Below, one piece after another: positions 16,601 to 25,753 of a stretch of 38,175 nt of DNA. The position numbers and the translations under genes were made by a program. The stretch is from NCBI GenBank assembly GCA_031274255.1, contig JAISQK010000244.1, forward strand, positions 1 through 38,175, in the 5' to 3' direction. Within the stretch, counting starts at the first letter, position 1. The number at the start of each line of letters is the position of its first letter. The stretch comes from Planctomycetaceae bacterium. GTDB taxonomy: Bacteria; Planctomycetota; Planctomycetia; Pirellulales; Thermoguttaceae. The notes under the pieces were generated by a model, which saw only the letters and a program-made list of their open reading frames with translations, ran no database searches and was not told the origin of the DNA.

Positions 16601-19600
16601 GAAAACCTTCCGGATACCGGCACTTACACGATTGTCGTGAATGTTGCGGATGACGATTTCAATACTATCACCGGCACCATCACCGTGAATGTTGCGGAAA
16701 AACAACCTCCGGTGTGCGCAGATTACACGGTGCAGTCTCCGGTTCCGGAAAACGCGGCGGAAACAGAAATGGCGTCGGTTGATCTGAATCTCCTTGTGAC
16801 GAAAACCGATCCTGACGATACGCTGAAATTTCTTCCCGCGGTGTCGTTGGATTCCGCCCTGCTGAACGGTTCACTGGATGTCCGTGACCGGATTTCCGCG
16901 GCGGACCTTGCGAGAATGTGTACCGTGACCGAGGCTGGAACACTTTCGTTCAATCCTAACGCGGGCGGTGCGGACATGCTCTCCTTCCTTCCGGCGGGAA
17001 GCACGCTCACGATCGTTTTTGTTTACACGGTGGAGGATATCGGAACGGGACTCACCAGTTCCGGAAAAATCACTTTCACGGTCACAGGAGCCAATGACGC
17101 ACCGGTTGCCGCAAATGATGATTTCACCGGCACGGGGATTTTAGCGAACGCAGCGTCAAGTTCTCCGCTTGATGTCCTCGCGAACGACACCGACGCCGAC
17201 CTCAACTCGGCGCTCGGCATTGTGAGAGTTAACGGAACAGAGATCTCCGCGTCGTCTTCCGTTTCCATTGAAGTGGACAATGGGACCGTAACGGTTTCCC
17301 TGACCCCCGACGGCAAGCTGGTGTTCAATCCGAACGGTGCCTTCAATTATTTGAAAGAAGGTGAAACCGCGGATTTTAGGTTCTCCTACACCATTTCCGA
17401 CGGTAACGGCGGAACCAGCAGTACGACTGTTACGGTCAAAATCACCGGCGTCAACACGGCTCCGACGGTTCCGAATACCCCATTGAGTGCGACCACCGAA
17501 CGCGATGCGTCCCGATCCATAAACCTGCTTGAAGGTGCCCACGATGCAAACGGTGACAGCCTTGCCATTGCGCAAATCGACGGTCAGGATGTCGCTCCCG
17601 GTCAGACGATCAATTTTGCGGAAGGGGATTCCATCACGGTCAATGCCAACGGCACGGTCACTTACAATCCGGGAACACGTTTTGCCCATCTCGGAAAAAA
17701 TGACAGCGGGACACGTTCCTTCACTTTCCGGCTGACAGACGGTCGCTCGAACGGCCTTTCCAACTTACGGACGGTCAATGTCACCGTGACAGGAAAGAAT
17801 GACGCACCGGTCGTTGCGAACAGTATCCCGAATTTTGCTGAGCGCGGTGAGGAGACAAAGACCGTCACAATTGATTTGAATGACTATTTTAGCGACCCGA
17901 ACGGTGATCCGCTGACTTATCAGGTGGTCAAGGGAAGTGACCCGGCAAACATGATCACCTGTCAGCTTCAGGCGGACGGTCATACCCTCGTCATTACGTT
18001 CGCCGACTCCGATACTTACCATGCGGAGCAAAACCGAACCCCGGTTATCATTACCGTGACGGCAACAGATTCCGACTCCGCATCTGTTTCGCAGGAATTT
18101 ACCGCTGTGGCCATGCCGGAGCAAACCGTTAATGTGGAGGCGGTCATTGTGAAGGAATCGGAAGCGGCGGATTGGGAGCAAACGACCGTCTCGGAACAGG
18201 TTGACAGAATGGTGGTCGGCGAATATTACTACATTGAACTCTGGGCCACCGATCTGGCCAACACAATTGATTCCAACGGGTATATCAAGCCTCCGGCAGG
18301 GTTCACGGAATTTTCCAAAGGTTTAGCGGCCTTGCAGTTGGAACTCCATCTGGACGGTACGCTTGTAAGCATTGTCAGTACCAGTATTCAAGGGTATACC
18401 ATTTATGTTGAGTTTGCCCCTACGGTGGCCAGTGCGATGCTTGTTCCGAGTCCCACAGGTGCCGGAACATCTGATCTGTGTATTGACACGATTGGTGGAG
18501 CAATCAATATAACTACTTCACCTTGGTTGATTCCGCGGCTTGGTGTGGATGGAGAGTCTTGGCTCTTTGCCCGAATTAAAATTCAGGCGACCGGTACCGG
18601 TACCCTTCATGCGGAAACACCGATTGTTTCCGCCGGTCGTAACTCTGATGTGAGTAATGAAACATTGCCCATTCCCAGTTCCCAAGTGAAGACGCTGTGG
18701 ACGGATGTCGCGATTGTCAGTTCCGATAACCCTCTTCGCGGAACCGCTTCGCCGGAACTTCTCACCGAAGGAGGCGTTTATACCCGTATGGTCACCACTC
18801 CCACCGAAGTCAACGCTTACGGTGCGGTCAGTCAACTTCCTGAAAATGTCGATTGGATTCACGAATGGCAGGAACATTACGCGGAAATCTGGGTCAAAGC
18901 TTCCGATGTCAAGCTTTTCATGAGTGCTTTGACCAATCTGACCTACAACTCCGACTATTTTACTGCAGTGGAAGTGACCCCCGGAAATGTTTTCAAGAGT
19001 TCCTTCCAGCCGCTCATTGACGATGCCGGCGGTCTGGTTACGGGAATCGGCGGTACGGCTTCCGGTGTTGTTCCGACGGAGGGGTACATCCTTCTCGGAC
19101 GTGTGAAATTTGAATCACTCGGCAATGACAATGTGACGTTCCAGGAATCGTTCACTCCGCACGATCTCGGTATTTCTTTGGAGAATGCCATAGTAAACAC
19201 GGCGGATGGACAACACATTTCCATTACCGGAAACTCGCCGGCCACGGAACTTTGGAGTGTCCCGTATGATATTGATGACAACGGAACGATCAATCTCGCC
19301 GATTACCTCACTTTTGTCACCACTTTCATCAACGCAAATACGGAAAATCCGTTCGTCAATGCCTTGTTCGATTATGACCGGAACGGTGCGGTGGAAGTGA
19401 TCGACTATCAGTACATGGTCACGGCATTTATCAATAATTATTCCCGTGACAATTATGCCAACCTTCCGTTTTCGAGTAGCTATACCCAGCGGTACATCGG
19501 TAAGATTCTTGATGCCGAAAATTCGGCTACGATCAACACCATCATTGACGCCGCCAACAAAGCATGGCAAAACGCACTCGGTCTCGATAAGCCGCTCGAC

Positions 19601-20398
19601 ATTCAAATCCTTGTGAAAGACCTCGGTCCCGGTGTCCTTTTGGGCGAAGCTCAGATCGTTGCACTTGATGCCGCAGGCCGTCCCAGCCGGGGAATCATCA
19701 CACTGGACGACGATGCCGGCGGAATCGGCTGGTATTCGCAGCTTGCCGAACCGGTCACAACAGGCCGTTACGACCTCTATACCGTCATTCTGCATGAAAT
19801 GGGGCACGTTTACGGGTTCACCTCCAATTACGAGGCGTTCAGTGCGGTGGTCGGTCAGTTCGGTTCGTTGATTGACGCCGCCGGGGTTCATGCGACGGAT
19901 AACAGCGACCTGATGTCGGAAGTTTTGGAAACCGGTCTCCGCAAATATATTTCGTCACTCGACCAAGAAGCGATTTCCGCGGCATACCGGGCTGCGGAAG
20001 CGGATCCTGCGCTGCGTGATTTCATCGCGGCTCCGTCGCATTTGACACAAGCCGAAGAAACAGGTACTCCGACCGCCGAAATTCCGGCGGGAATCGCGGC
20101 GGTTGGAACGGTGACATTTGTTCAGGCGGCTCCGATCGTCCTGACGGCACGGAACGCGGAATTCATTGATCGGGACACGGCGTCAAAACTTCACGCGATG
20201 GGACTTTCCGTGACACTGCCGATTGAAGAATCGTCGCGGGCGGACAAACGGATTCAGAAAGATGTTGTTTTTGAAACCGATTGGTTTGCCGATGAAAAAT
20301 CCGAAGACAGTTTGTCGCAGAACCATTCCGCAAGACGCCGGGATTCGAAAGAGTTGATTTTTGCGGAACTCCACGCGGATTGGACGCTCATGGATTGA
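13655..20398 (+). CDS. Giant LEPR-XLL surface protein: cadherin-like repeats, dockerin, metzincin-like domain
   Basis: A 2247-residue extracellular protein. LEPR-XLL motif RLEPLEDRHLLAV at 29-41; an EF-hand-like DIDGNGNISATEL near 206-218; about ten cadherin/tandem-95-type modules from 250 to 1490, with boundaries such as ITGVNDPP, ITGENDAP, ISGVNDAP, VTGANDAP and VTGKNDAP; two cohesin-like beta domains at about 1490-1865; a dockerin-like pair (DIDDNGTINLADYL, then DYDRNGAVEVIDYQ) at about 1870-1925; and a C-terminal domain with HEMGHVYGF at 2047-2055 and a later DLMSE that resembles a Met-turn. The metzincin third ligand expected three residues after Gly2054 is Ser2057, so protease activity is uncertain. 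The ATG at 13655 follows GGAAGG at a loose spacing. Probable role: calcium-binding adhesin or surface scaffold. Its neighbour downstream shares the LEPR-XLL and dockerin ends. Confidence 0.9.
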   Translation: MSMMKKLLNLSPSRRSGQSTVLKTQRRPRLEPLEDRHLLAVASPLDSYWGTLETTNGTTEMALTVATETNQSAIVSIRVDSILPGTNNSHFDPSKLRIYDSNGVEVSASKVYYNNGDFQGQTSSLIVLELAPGEYKVSLGGDRGSIGQFACHVFLPGDSEGTGTVSTMSTYAANAASDLTNGRMNVPTASYYKKLGVDVSTLNIAPFDIDGNGNISATELKAVGLNQNAGHVTAALRAWNRSPEVPSNLVFGPISENSGEFTQTITGVSDPEGDEFEFLPGLTLTSLTLNGEPLSIPSNIPMSLSPEGVFTIIPDGLFSIIPQNQTADLVIEYRVQDAGSGTYTTGRITLRITGVNDPPQTQDVEAAAVGQTPVKIDLAGKITDPDYGETETLTVAKINGQDISKGSSVTLASGAEVRLDADGNLYYDPKDTFVSLPEGESAGDQFTYQVADVNGELSEASFVTVEITGENDAPVVTDDYTASLGEKEDKTIGFDDFLALAEDMDANDTLSITAADEVSDQGAAITYNSSEQTVVYHPGSLFYFLQEGQTAEDFFYVTVSDNHGGTVRLKVVLTINGENDPFTATDQNKRVTSSSAGEILSAGTVDITCPDAGVPFEYEILDVTGGPAGWETPEFFIDSAGQITVKKDSIPEKTNPGEEFLITLKITDTRDGVEKEETVTIIVSVIEYPAPVFDPASPVTLGEKDTEEKRLALSAHDDGSEGNDVEFVPESLTLKSSDPALAGLDYTCTLTEDGQVVFKINTPFAGVAAGQNATLTFEFVVRESGHGVETIGTFDVVISGVNDAPLISGGQSVTTGKTGTAGINPQVNAVDSDAGETGTLAIGKINGQDVSVGSTIQLASGAVVTVNSDGTLQYNPNGRFNHLNDGEQASDSFTYQVKDVNGTFSNEVTANVTINGANLAHTVPNQTMNVTSTGEDGDVIAGTVQVNDLDGPKGNYVYSIVSVDGTDPGFTIDSTGKIHVNRENLPDTGTYTIVVNVADDDFNTITGTITVNVAEKQPPVCADYTVQSPVPENAAETEMASVDLNLLVTKTDPDDTLKFLPAVSLDSALLNGSLDVRDRISAADLARMCTVTEAGTLSFNPNAGGADMLSFLPAGSTLTIVFVYTVEDIGTGLTSSGKITFTVTGANDAPVAANDDFTGTGILANAASSSPLDVLANDTDADLNSALGIVRVNGTEISASSSVSIEVDNGTVTVSLTPDGKLVFNPNGAFNYLKEGETADFRFSYTISDGNGGTSSTTVTVKITGVNTAPTVPNTPLSATTERDASRSINLLEGAHDANGDSLAIAQIDGQDVAPGQTINFAEGDSITVNANGTVTYNPGTRFAHLGKNDSGTRSFTFRLTDGRSNGLSNLRTVNVTVTGKNDAPVVANSIPNFAERGEETKTVTIDLNDYFSDPNGDPLTYQVVKGSDPANMITCQLQADGHTLVITFADSDTYHAEQNRTPVIITVTATDSDSASVSQEFTAVAMPEQTVNVEAVIVKESEAADWEQTTVSEQVDRMVVGEYYYIELWATDLANTIDSNGYIKPPAGFTEFSKGLAALQLELHLDGTLVSIVSTSIQGYTIYVEFAPTVASAMLVPSPTGAGTSDLCIDTIGGAINITTSPWLIPRLGVDGESWLFARIKIQATGTGTLHAETPIVSAGRNSDVSNETLPIPSSQVKTLWTDVAIVSSDNPLRGTASPELLTEGGVYTRMVTTPTEVNAYGAVSQLPENVDWIHEWQEHYAEIWVKASDVKLFMSALTNLTYNSDYFTAVEVTPGNVFKSSFQPLIDDAGGLVTGIGGTASGVVPTEGYILLGRVKFESLGNDNVTFQESFTPHDLGISLENAIVNTADGQHISITGNSPATELWSVPYDIDDNGTINLADYLTFVTTFINANTENPFVNALFDYDRNGAVEVIDYQYMVTAFINNYSRDNYANLPFSSSYTQRYIGKILDAENSATINTIIDAANKAWQNALGLDKPLDIQILVKDLGPGVLLGEAQIVALDAAGRPSRGIITLDDDAGGIGWYSQLAEPVTTGRYDLYTVILHEMGHVYGFTSNYEAFSAVVGQFGSLIDAAGVHATDNSDLMSEVLETGLRKYISSLDQEAISAAYRAAEADPALRDFIAAPSHLTQAEETGTPTAEIPAGIAAVGTVTFVQAAPIVLTARNAEFIDRDTASKLHAMGLSVTLPIEESSRADKRIQKDVVFETDWFADEKSEDSLSQNHSARRRDSKELIFAELHADWTLMD

Positions 20399-20430
20399 CA
20401 ATCCGAAAAACCTTTGTAGATTGTGTTTTA

Positions 20431-20464
20431 CTCCCGTTTTTTTTCCTGAGGAATGGAACGGGAG
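20431..20464 (+). terminator. Hairpin between the two giant genes
   Basis: CTCCCGTT and AACGGGAG form an 8-bp outer stem, with TTCC/GGAA as an inner stem around a TGA loop. No T run follows, so it may attenuate or stabilise rather than terminate. It lies 33 bases after the first giant gene and 80 before the second. Confidence 0.4.
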
Positions 20465-20543
20465 ATTGAGAGTATGTTTTTCCACCACCCTCACATTCCT
20501 TCCATTTTTCTCTTCTCCATTGTTGTTTGCGTAAAGGGTTTTT

Positions 20544-23500
20544 ATGTTTCATCAATTCCTCTCCCGACTCCTGTTTGGTACGGAAAACACTGTTTCCGGG
20601 AAATACCCTGTTTCTCAAAAACACAAAACGTTGCGTCTTGAGTCCCTGGAGGACCGGCATCTTTTGAGTGTTTCCTTTGATCCCGGGGCGGAGTACACGT
20701 ATGCCGGAACGTCCGGTACGGCCATCGCTCCGGTACTCGGAGTGAACCGCGGAGTTTATATCGCCGATTTCACGAATGATCAGAATGCGGACATTCTTGC
20801 GGTCAATGTCGGTAAAACCACAGTTTATACCAATCAAAACGGCAATTTTTCCGGACTGGGAACGGATACGTATCTTGATGAGTTGTCGCAATCACATGCC
20901 ACGGCTGTTGGAAAACTCAATACGGACGGCTATGCGGATCTGGTCAACATGATGTGTAACCAGAGATGGAACGGCACGAATTGGGAACCGACGGTTACCG
21001 TCACCACATGGAACGGCAGCGGACTTGCCAACTCTTCGGCCTCTTCCGCTGTGTGGTCGACGCAGGAATACAACGTGGCACAGCTTTTCGGTTTGGGAGA
21101 CGCCACATTCACATTACAGGTTTCCGACCTCCAAATCCTTGATGCCAACGGCGACGGGAATAACGATCTGGTCGGTGTCATTCAGTATCAAACCGGGACT
21201 TCATCAAGCAGTTCGCAGCGTGTCGTCCTCGTTCTTACCGGACTGGGAAACGGTTCTTTCTCCTCAACGCCGTATCTTGTCAGCGGTTTGTCCGCCTCGG
21301 CATCCGGTGAAGTTCAGAAATGTGCTGATCTTGCCGGGACATCCGCCATGGAAGTGGTCACACTTTCTTCCGACGGCCGGTCCATTGACATTTACGGAGT
21401 CACCGCAAACGGAACCGGTGCCTCCAAACTTGCCACCTACACGTATGGTTCACCAATCTCCCGCATTTTTACCGGTGATGTGAACGGTGACGGAAAATCG
21501 GAACTTCTGATTTATTCAACATCCGGCGGCAAATCGTATCTTGAAGCGGTACGGGTTACTCAAAGCGGTTCCAGCTGCACGTTCACCCCGCTCGGCGACA
21601 AAACGGAGGTGACCACAAGTGTGACTTATCTGGCAACCGGTGATTTGAATAAAGACGGCAAGCCGGACATCCTCATTTCCGACGGTGTGACTTATCAGGT
21701 GCTGATTCAGGGAAATGACAGTAGCTTCACCGCGCAAAACAAAATCGTGACGCTTGCGGATTACGTCACTTCGGTCACGGGCGACTTTGACGGCGACGGA
21801 ATCAACGATGTTCTTGCGGTCGGAAAGAATATTGCCACACTGATTCCCGGCGGTGCGGCGAAAACACCGTCCGTTGTGATCAACTTCAGCGAACAGGGAA
21901 TCGCACCGCGGGATTTTGCGTTCGGCGATTTCAATCATGACGGAAGCATTGACATCGCGGTACTCGGCGGCAATCTTGGAGAGGAAATTGTCCTCTTTAA
22001 CGGCACACCGTCCGGAACAAGCAAATTCGTCAAAAGCAGTACGGTACTTTCTGTGACATTCGGGCAGAAACTTCTCGCCGGAAATTTCGACAATACCCAT
22101 GAGGGAGACGACCTTGCCGTGATTTACGGAACGGAAAATACCAATTCCTCGATTTCCACTTTCGTGTCCACCGCTTCCGGTTTGTCGGCAAGTCCGGTTT
22201 CTTCGACGCTGAATTTCGGGTATCTTGATGATTTCACTGCGGGAAAATTCAGCAGTACCACTGTGGATGACATTGCCGCTATCAGAAAGAGCAGTTCGGA
22301 AGTTTGTGTGTTGAAAAATAACGGCAGCGGAAGATTCACTCTCGCGACACATGTGGTTGTCGGTTCCACTGCCGCACCTTTGCCGCTTGATCTTGCCATT
22401 GGCGATGTTGACAAAGATGGAAGAAACGACATTGTTGTCCTGCTTGCCGGTGAAAAAAGTTTACAGGTTCTCAAACAGAATCAACAGGGAAGACTCGAAC
22501 TGCAAACACCGAAACTCATCTCCAACAATCTCCGCAGCGATCATTGCAAGACCCTTCAGCTCGCGGACTTTGACGGAGACGGTTCGCTTGACGCGTTCGT
22601 GGGAGTCATTGATGGAACCTCCCGCGGCAGTTTTTTGGTGATACAAAATGATTCCGCCGGAAATTTCAATTCCATTTCGTCTATGGAAGTGCCGGCGGCG
22701 TTCGGCAGCACGATGTATGGACGGCTCGGACTTTCCATCGGTTACATGGACGACAATGATTCGCCGGATGTGATTCTTGTCGGAGACAACACGGTCATGA
22801 CCTTCAAAAACAAAGCTCTCTTCAAAAGTGAGTCCGGTGAAATTCAGCTTGTTTTCCGCGATTACAGTTCCGCAAAATCCACATCCCAGGTTGGCAATCT
22901 TGCAACACTCGGCAATCAGAGAACTTATCTGGATGAGTGGTCTTGCTTCCAGGTGGAGGTTTGGGCCAACACGAAATCCGTATCAGAGGGAATTTCGGAA
23001 TTTTCCTGTGTGATCCGGTTTGATGCCGCCGTGTTTGAAGTCGATAATGTCAGCGGATCGTGGGTTTTTGAAGGAGGCAGCGGATTCACTAATGTGACTT
23101 GCGTTGTTGCCAACGGCACGGTGACGCTTACTGGAAGACTGGCAAATGGTGCCGCGGTTCAGGGAGCCGGCACAAATACGCTTCTCGGACGGATTGCGTT
23201 CATCCCTGCGGAAAACGGTACCGGGGTTCCCATCAACATTGATGGACAGTATCTTACTCCGCATGAAAACGGTTTTTCGGTGACCGCAGGCTCATCAACA
23301 TGGCTGAAAACCAGTGCCGGTTCGACCGCTTCGCCGAAAACGGTTGCGAATGACACACCGCTTTTCGCTGTTCCTTACGATCTTAATGATGATAATGTCG
23401 TGAATTTAGTGGATTATCTCTATTTCATCACGGTTTTCATTAACCCGGTGGATCAGAATTTGTTTTTTGTTACAGATTTTGATCACAACAACCGTGTTGA

Positions 23501-23906
23501 AGTGTTTGACTGGACCTATATGGTCACGAACTTCATTCAACAAAGTCGCCGCCAAGTTTGCCGGGAAACGAAGTCATCAGTTCCTTATCCCGCGAATTTT
23601 CCGGCGGATTGGCTGCCGCCTCAAGCACAAGCCGCCGCGTTGCCAACCAGTCTTGCAAATGCGGACAGTGGAGCCTGGAACAGTAAAGCAAATACGGACA
23701 GTAGTGCCGCGGACAGTGGTACTTGGGACAATAATAAAGTGGACAATGCCTCGGAGGAAACATTTACCGATGCCCGTGACGCTCAGGAACAGGCTTTGAT
23801 GGCCTATTTAGACGCTCCCTCACAGCGCAGTGAGAAATCGTTCTTTGAGGAACTGCTCGAAGAACAAAACGATGTGGACTCTCTGCTGAAAGAGGGAGCA
23901 TTGTAA
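20544..23906 (+). CDS. Large LEPR-XLL surface protein: FG-GAP/VCBS repeats, cohesin-like domain, dockerin
   Basis: A 1120-residue protein with the motif RLESLEDRHLLSV at about 31-43. Residues 60-745 hold at least nine calcium-binding FG-GAP/VCBS-type blades, each with a loop of the form D-x-[DN]-x-D-G, for example DANGDGNNDLVG, GDVNGDGKSELL, GDLNKDGKPDIL, GDFDGDGINDVL and ADFDGDGSLDAF, as in integrin-like beta-propellers. Residues 775-935 form a cohesin-like domain, and about 945-1000 a dockerin-like pair (DLNDDNVVNLVDYL, DFDHNNRVEVFDWT). The tail is low-complexity with a 16-residue repeat and an acidic end. ATG 20544 follows AAAGGG at five bases. It probably forms a unit with the giant gene upstream. 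Function (adhesin, polysaccharide or protein binding) is inferred from the domains. Confidence 0.9.
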   Translation: MFHQFLSRLLFGTENTVSGKYPVSQKHKTLRLESLEDRHLLSVSFDPGAEYTYAGTSGTAIAPVLGVNRGVYIADFTNDQNADILAVNVGKTTVYTNQNGNFSGLGTDTYLDELSQSHATAVGKLNTDGYADLVNMMCNQRWNGTNWEPTVTVTTWNGSGLANSSASSAVWSTQEYNVAQLFGLGDATFTLQVSDLQILDANGDGNNDLVGVIQYQTGTSSSSSQRVVLVLTGLGNGSFSSTPYLVSGLSASASGEVQKCADLAGTSAMEVVTLSSDGRSIDIYGVTANGTGASKLATYTYGSPISRIFTGDVNGDGKSELLIYSTSGGKSYLEAVRVTQSGSSCTFTPLGDKTEVTTSVTYLATGDLNKDGKPDILISDGVTYQVLIQGNDSSFTAQNKIVTLADYVTSVTGDFDGDGINDVLAVGKNIATLIPGGAAKTPSVVINFSEQGIAPRDFAFGDFNHDGSIDIAVLGGNLGEEIVLFNGTPSGTSKFVKSSTVLSVTFGQKLLAGNFDNTHEGDDLAVIYGTENTNSSISTFVSTASGLSASPVSSTLNFGYLDDFTAGKFSSTTVDDIAAIRKSSSEVCVLKNNGSGRFTLATHVVVGSTAAPLPLDLAIGDVDKDGRNDIVVLLAGEKSLQVLKQNQQGRLELQTPKLISNNLRSDHCKTLQLADFDGDGSLDAFVGVIDGTSRGSFLVIQNDSAGNFNSISSMEVPAAFGSTMYGRLGLSIGYMDDNDSPDVILVGDNTVMTFKNKALFKSESGEIQLVFRDYSSAKSTSQVGNLATLGNQRTYLDEWSCFQVEVWANTKSVSEGISEFSCVIRFDAAVFEVDNVSGSWVFEGGSGFTNVTCVVANGTVTLTGRLANGAAVQGAGTNTLLGRIAFIPAENGTGVPINIDGQYLTPHENGFSVTAGSSTWLKTSAGSTASPKTVANDTPLFAVPYDLNDDNVVNLVDYLYFITVFINPVDQNLFFVTDFDHNNRVEVFDWTYMVTNFIQQSRRQVCRETKSSVPYPANFPADWLPPQAQAAALPTSLANADSGAWNSKANTDSSAADSGTWDNNKVDNASEETFTDARDAQEQALMAYLDAPSQRSEKSFFEELLEEQNDVDSLLKEGAL
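23661..23756 (+). repeat. 48-bp imperfect tandem repeat in the tail of the second LEPR-XLL protein
   Basis: GCGGACAGTGG recurs at 23661 and 23709. The two units encode ADSGAWNSKANTDSSA and ADSGTWDNNKVDNAS. The segment is rich in Ser, Asn, Asp and Ala and lies after the dockerin, like a flexible linker. Confidence 0.75.
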
Positions 23907-23921
23907 CACCGGCGTAAAAAT

Positions 23922-23947
23922 ACCTCTCTGCTCTCTTGCGGAGAGGT
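23922..23947 (-). terminator. Terminator hairpin between convergent genes (purH side)
   Basis: ACCTCTCTGC pairs with GCGGAGAGGT (ten pairs, one wobble) around a six-base loop. On the minus strand it is followed by ATTTTTAC, so it fits best as the end of the purH transcript, 69 bases past its stop; it may also stop read-through from the plus strand. Confidence 0.6.
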
Positions 23948-24015
23948 TATTGCGTCGTTTACCGTCGTCCCTGCCTGTGACAGACTAACGGTCAACGAGG
24001 CGATACCAAACGGCT

Positions 24016-25593
24016 TTAATGTTTGAAGTGGCGGCGGCCTGTGAAGATCATCGCAATACCGGATTTGTTACACGCGTCAATGACCACGGCATCATTTTTC
24101 GAACCCCCCGGCTGAATCACCGCCGTGACGCCGTATTGGGAAATCGCTTCGATGGAGTCCGGGAACGGGAAAAATGCGTCTGACCCCATCACCGAACCGC
24201 TGATTCGTCCGCCTGCTTTTTTGATGGCGATTTCCACCGAATCCACGCGGCTCATCTGACCGGCACCGGCTCCGAGCAGCATGCCATCCTTGCAAAGCGT
24301 GATTGCGTTTGACTTGACATGCCGGACAATTTCCCATGCAAACCGCAAATCTTCCATTTGTGCCGCTTCCGGTTTTTTCTCCGTGACGATCTGCCATTGG
24401 TCTTCCGGGTCTTGTTCGATGTCGGCTTCCTGAAGGAGCATTCCTCCTTCGACCATCCGCATCCCCCAACGCGACGGCTTACTATCGAGTTTCCCTGCCT
24501 GGAGAAGCCGGACATTGGCGTGCCACTTCGGCTTTGTTTTGAGGATTTCCAAAGCTTTCGGGCAAAATTCCGGTGCGACAACCGCTTCGACAAAAAGACC
24601 TGGTGTTGCGAGATATTCCGCCGACGCTTCATCCACCGTCCGGTTGAAGCCGAGAATGGAACCAAACGCACTGAGCGGATCGCCCTCCATCGCTTTTTTC
24701 AAGGCGTCACTGATTTCTTCGGAAACGGCCGCGCCGCACGGATTATTGTGTTTAAGTACCGCCACCGCCGGCTTTTCGATTCCTCTGACTATATTCAGTG
24801 CCGAATCCAAATCAAGGAGATTGTTGTAGGAAAGCTCTTTGCCGTTGAGCTGTCTCGCTTTCACGACATTGGCACAAACCGGCTTTTTTTCGACATAAAG
24901 AGCCGCCTGTTGATGAGGATTTTCGCCGTAACGCAAAACCGCTTCACGGTGATAGGACACGGTGAGATTTTCCGGGAACACGCCGTCTTCCATGCGTTCG
25001 GTGAAAAATTTTGAGATCGCGGTATCGTAAGCACCGGTATGTGTGAAGGCGTCTTTTGCCAAAGAGCGCCGCAACTGAAGTGATGTCATTCCGTTTGTCT
25101 GAATCTGTTCCAGCACAACGGAATACTGATCAGGATTTGTCACGATCGTCACAAACTTATGATTTTTCGCCGCCGCACGCACCATCGTCGGACCGCCGAT
25201 GTCGATCTGGGAAATCGCCTCTTCCTCGGTGACATTTTCCTTTGCAACCGTCGCTTCAAACGGATAAAGATTCACGATGACCAGTTCAAACGACTGAATC
25301 CCGTGTTCCACCATTGCTTTCATGTCGTTGTTGTTGTCGTGACGGCAAAGGATACCGCCGTGAACTTTTGGGTGAAGCGTCTTCAGCCGGCCATCCATCA
25401 TTTCAGGAAAACCGGTGTAATCCGAGATGTCGCGAACAGGGATTTTCTCGTTTTCCAGATGCTTCCGTGTTCCGCCGGTACTGAAAATCTCGACGCCTGC
25501 GTCCGCAAGTCCACGGGCGAAGTCGGTGAGGCCGATTTTGTCACTGACACTGATCAAGGCACGACGAATACGGGGAGATTCCGACAATTCCAT
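24016..25593 (-). CDS. purH: Bifunctional AICAR formyltransferase / IMP cyclohydrolase
   Basis: Catalyses the last two steps of IMP synthesis: formyl transfer from 10-formyltetrahydrofolate to AICAR, then ring closure. The 525 residues have the normal length and order. The N-terminal cyclohydrolase part has RALISVSDKIGL, FSTGGT and DGRLKTLHPKVHGG. The C-terminal transformylase part has the catalytic LKHNNPCGAA, NAITLCKDGMLLGAGAGQMSR and SDAFFPFPD, and ends with IFTGRRHFKH. ATG 25593 has AAAGG five bases ahead. It is transcribed alone, with its own promoter and terminator. Nothing unusual was seen. Confidence 0.97.
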   Translation of the reverse strand: MELSESPRIRRALISVSDKIGLTDFARGLADAGVEIFSTGGTRKHLENEKIPVRDISDYTGFPEMMDGRLKTLHPKVHGGILCRHDNNNDMKAMVEHGIQSFELVIVNLYPFEATVAKENVTEEEAISQIDIGGPTMVRAAAKNHKFVTIVTNPDQYSVVLEQIQTNGMTSLQLRRSLAKDAFTHTGAYDTAISKFFTERMEDGVFPENLTVSYHREAVLRYGENPHQQAALYVEKKPVCANVVKARQLNGKELSYNNLLDLDSALNIVRGIEKPAVAVLKHNNPCGAAVSEEISDALKKAMEGDPLSAFGSILGFNRTVDEASAEYLATPGLFVEAVVAPEFCPKALEILKTKPKWHANVRLLQAGKLDSKPSRWGMRMVEGGMLLQEADIEQDPEDQWQIVTEKKPEAAQMEDLRFAWEIVRHVKSNAITLCKDGMLLGAGAGQMSRVDSVEIAIKKAGGRISGSVMGSDAFFPFPDSIEAISQYGVTAVIQPGGSKNDAVVIDACNKSGIAMIFTGRRHFKH

Positions 25594-25672
25594 TTTTACC
25601 TTTCCATACCGTTGGCGGCATACTCTATTACTGTACTGTTTTTACCGTTAGCGACCATAAGCTGAAGTCCTC

Positions 25673-25700
25673 ATTTTACGAAAATCCGGCATTATGACAA
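25673..25700 (-). promoter_or_regulatory. Candidate promoter of purH
   Basis: On the minus strand TTGTCA (25700-25695), a 16-base spacer, and TAAAAT (25678-25673). It lies 80 bases before the purH start. No purine-repressor-like palindrome or riboswitch was recognised in the leader. Confidence 0.45.
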
Positions 25701-25753
25701 GATGGAGGGATTGCACGTCCGATGAGCGACCGCAGTGGCACAGCCTATCTCTT

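Noticed and set aside
14510-19891. Several minus-strand frames of 100 to 277 codons opposite the giant LEPR-XLL gene
   Set aside because: Regular codon use in the repeats of the giant gene keeps antisense frames open; none shows a domain pattern or ribosome-binding site.
20399-20543. Possible tRNA or small RNA between the giant genes
   Set aside because: Only a simple hairpin is present; no cloverleaf or T-loop sequence.
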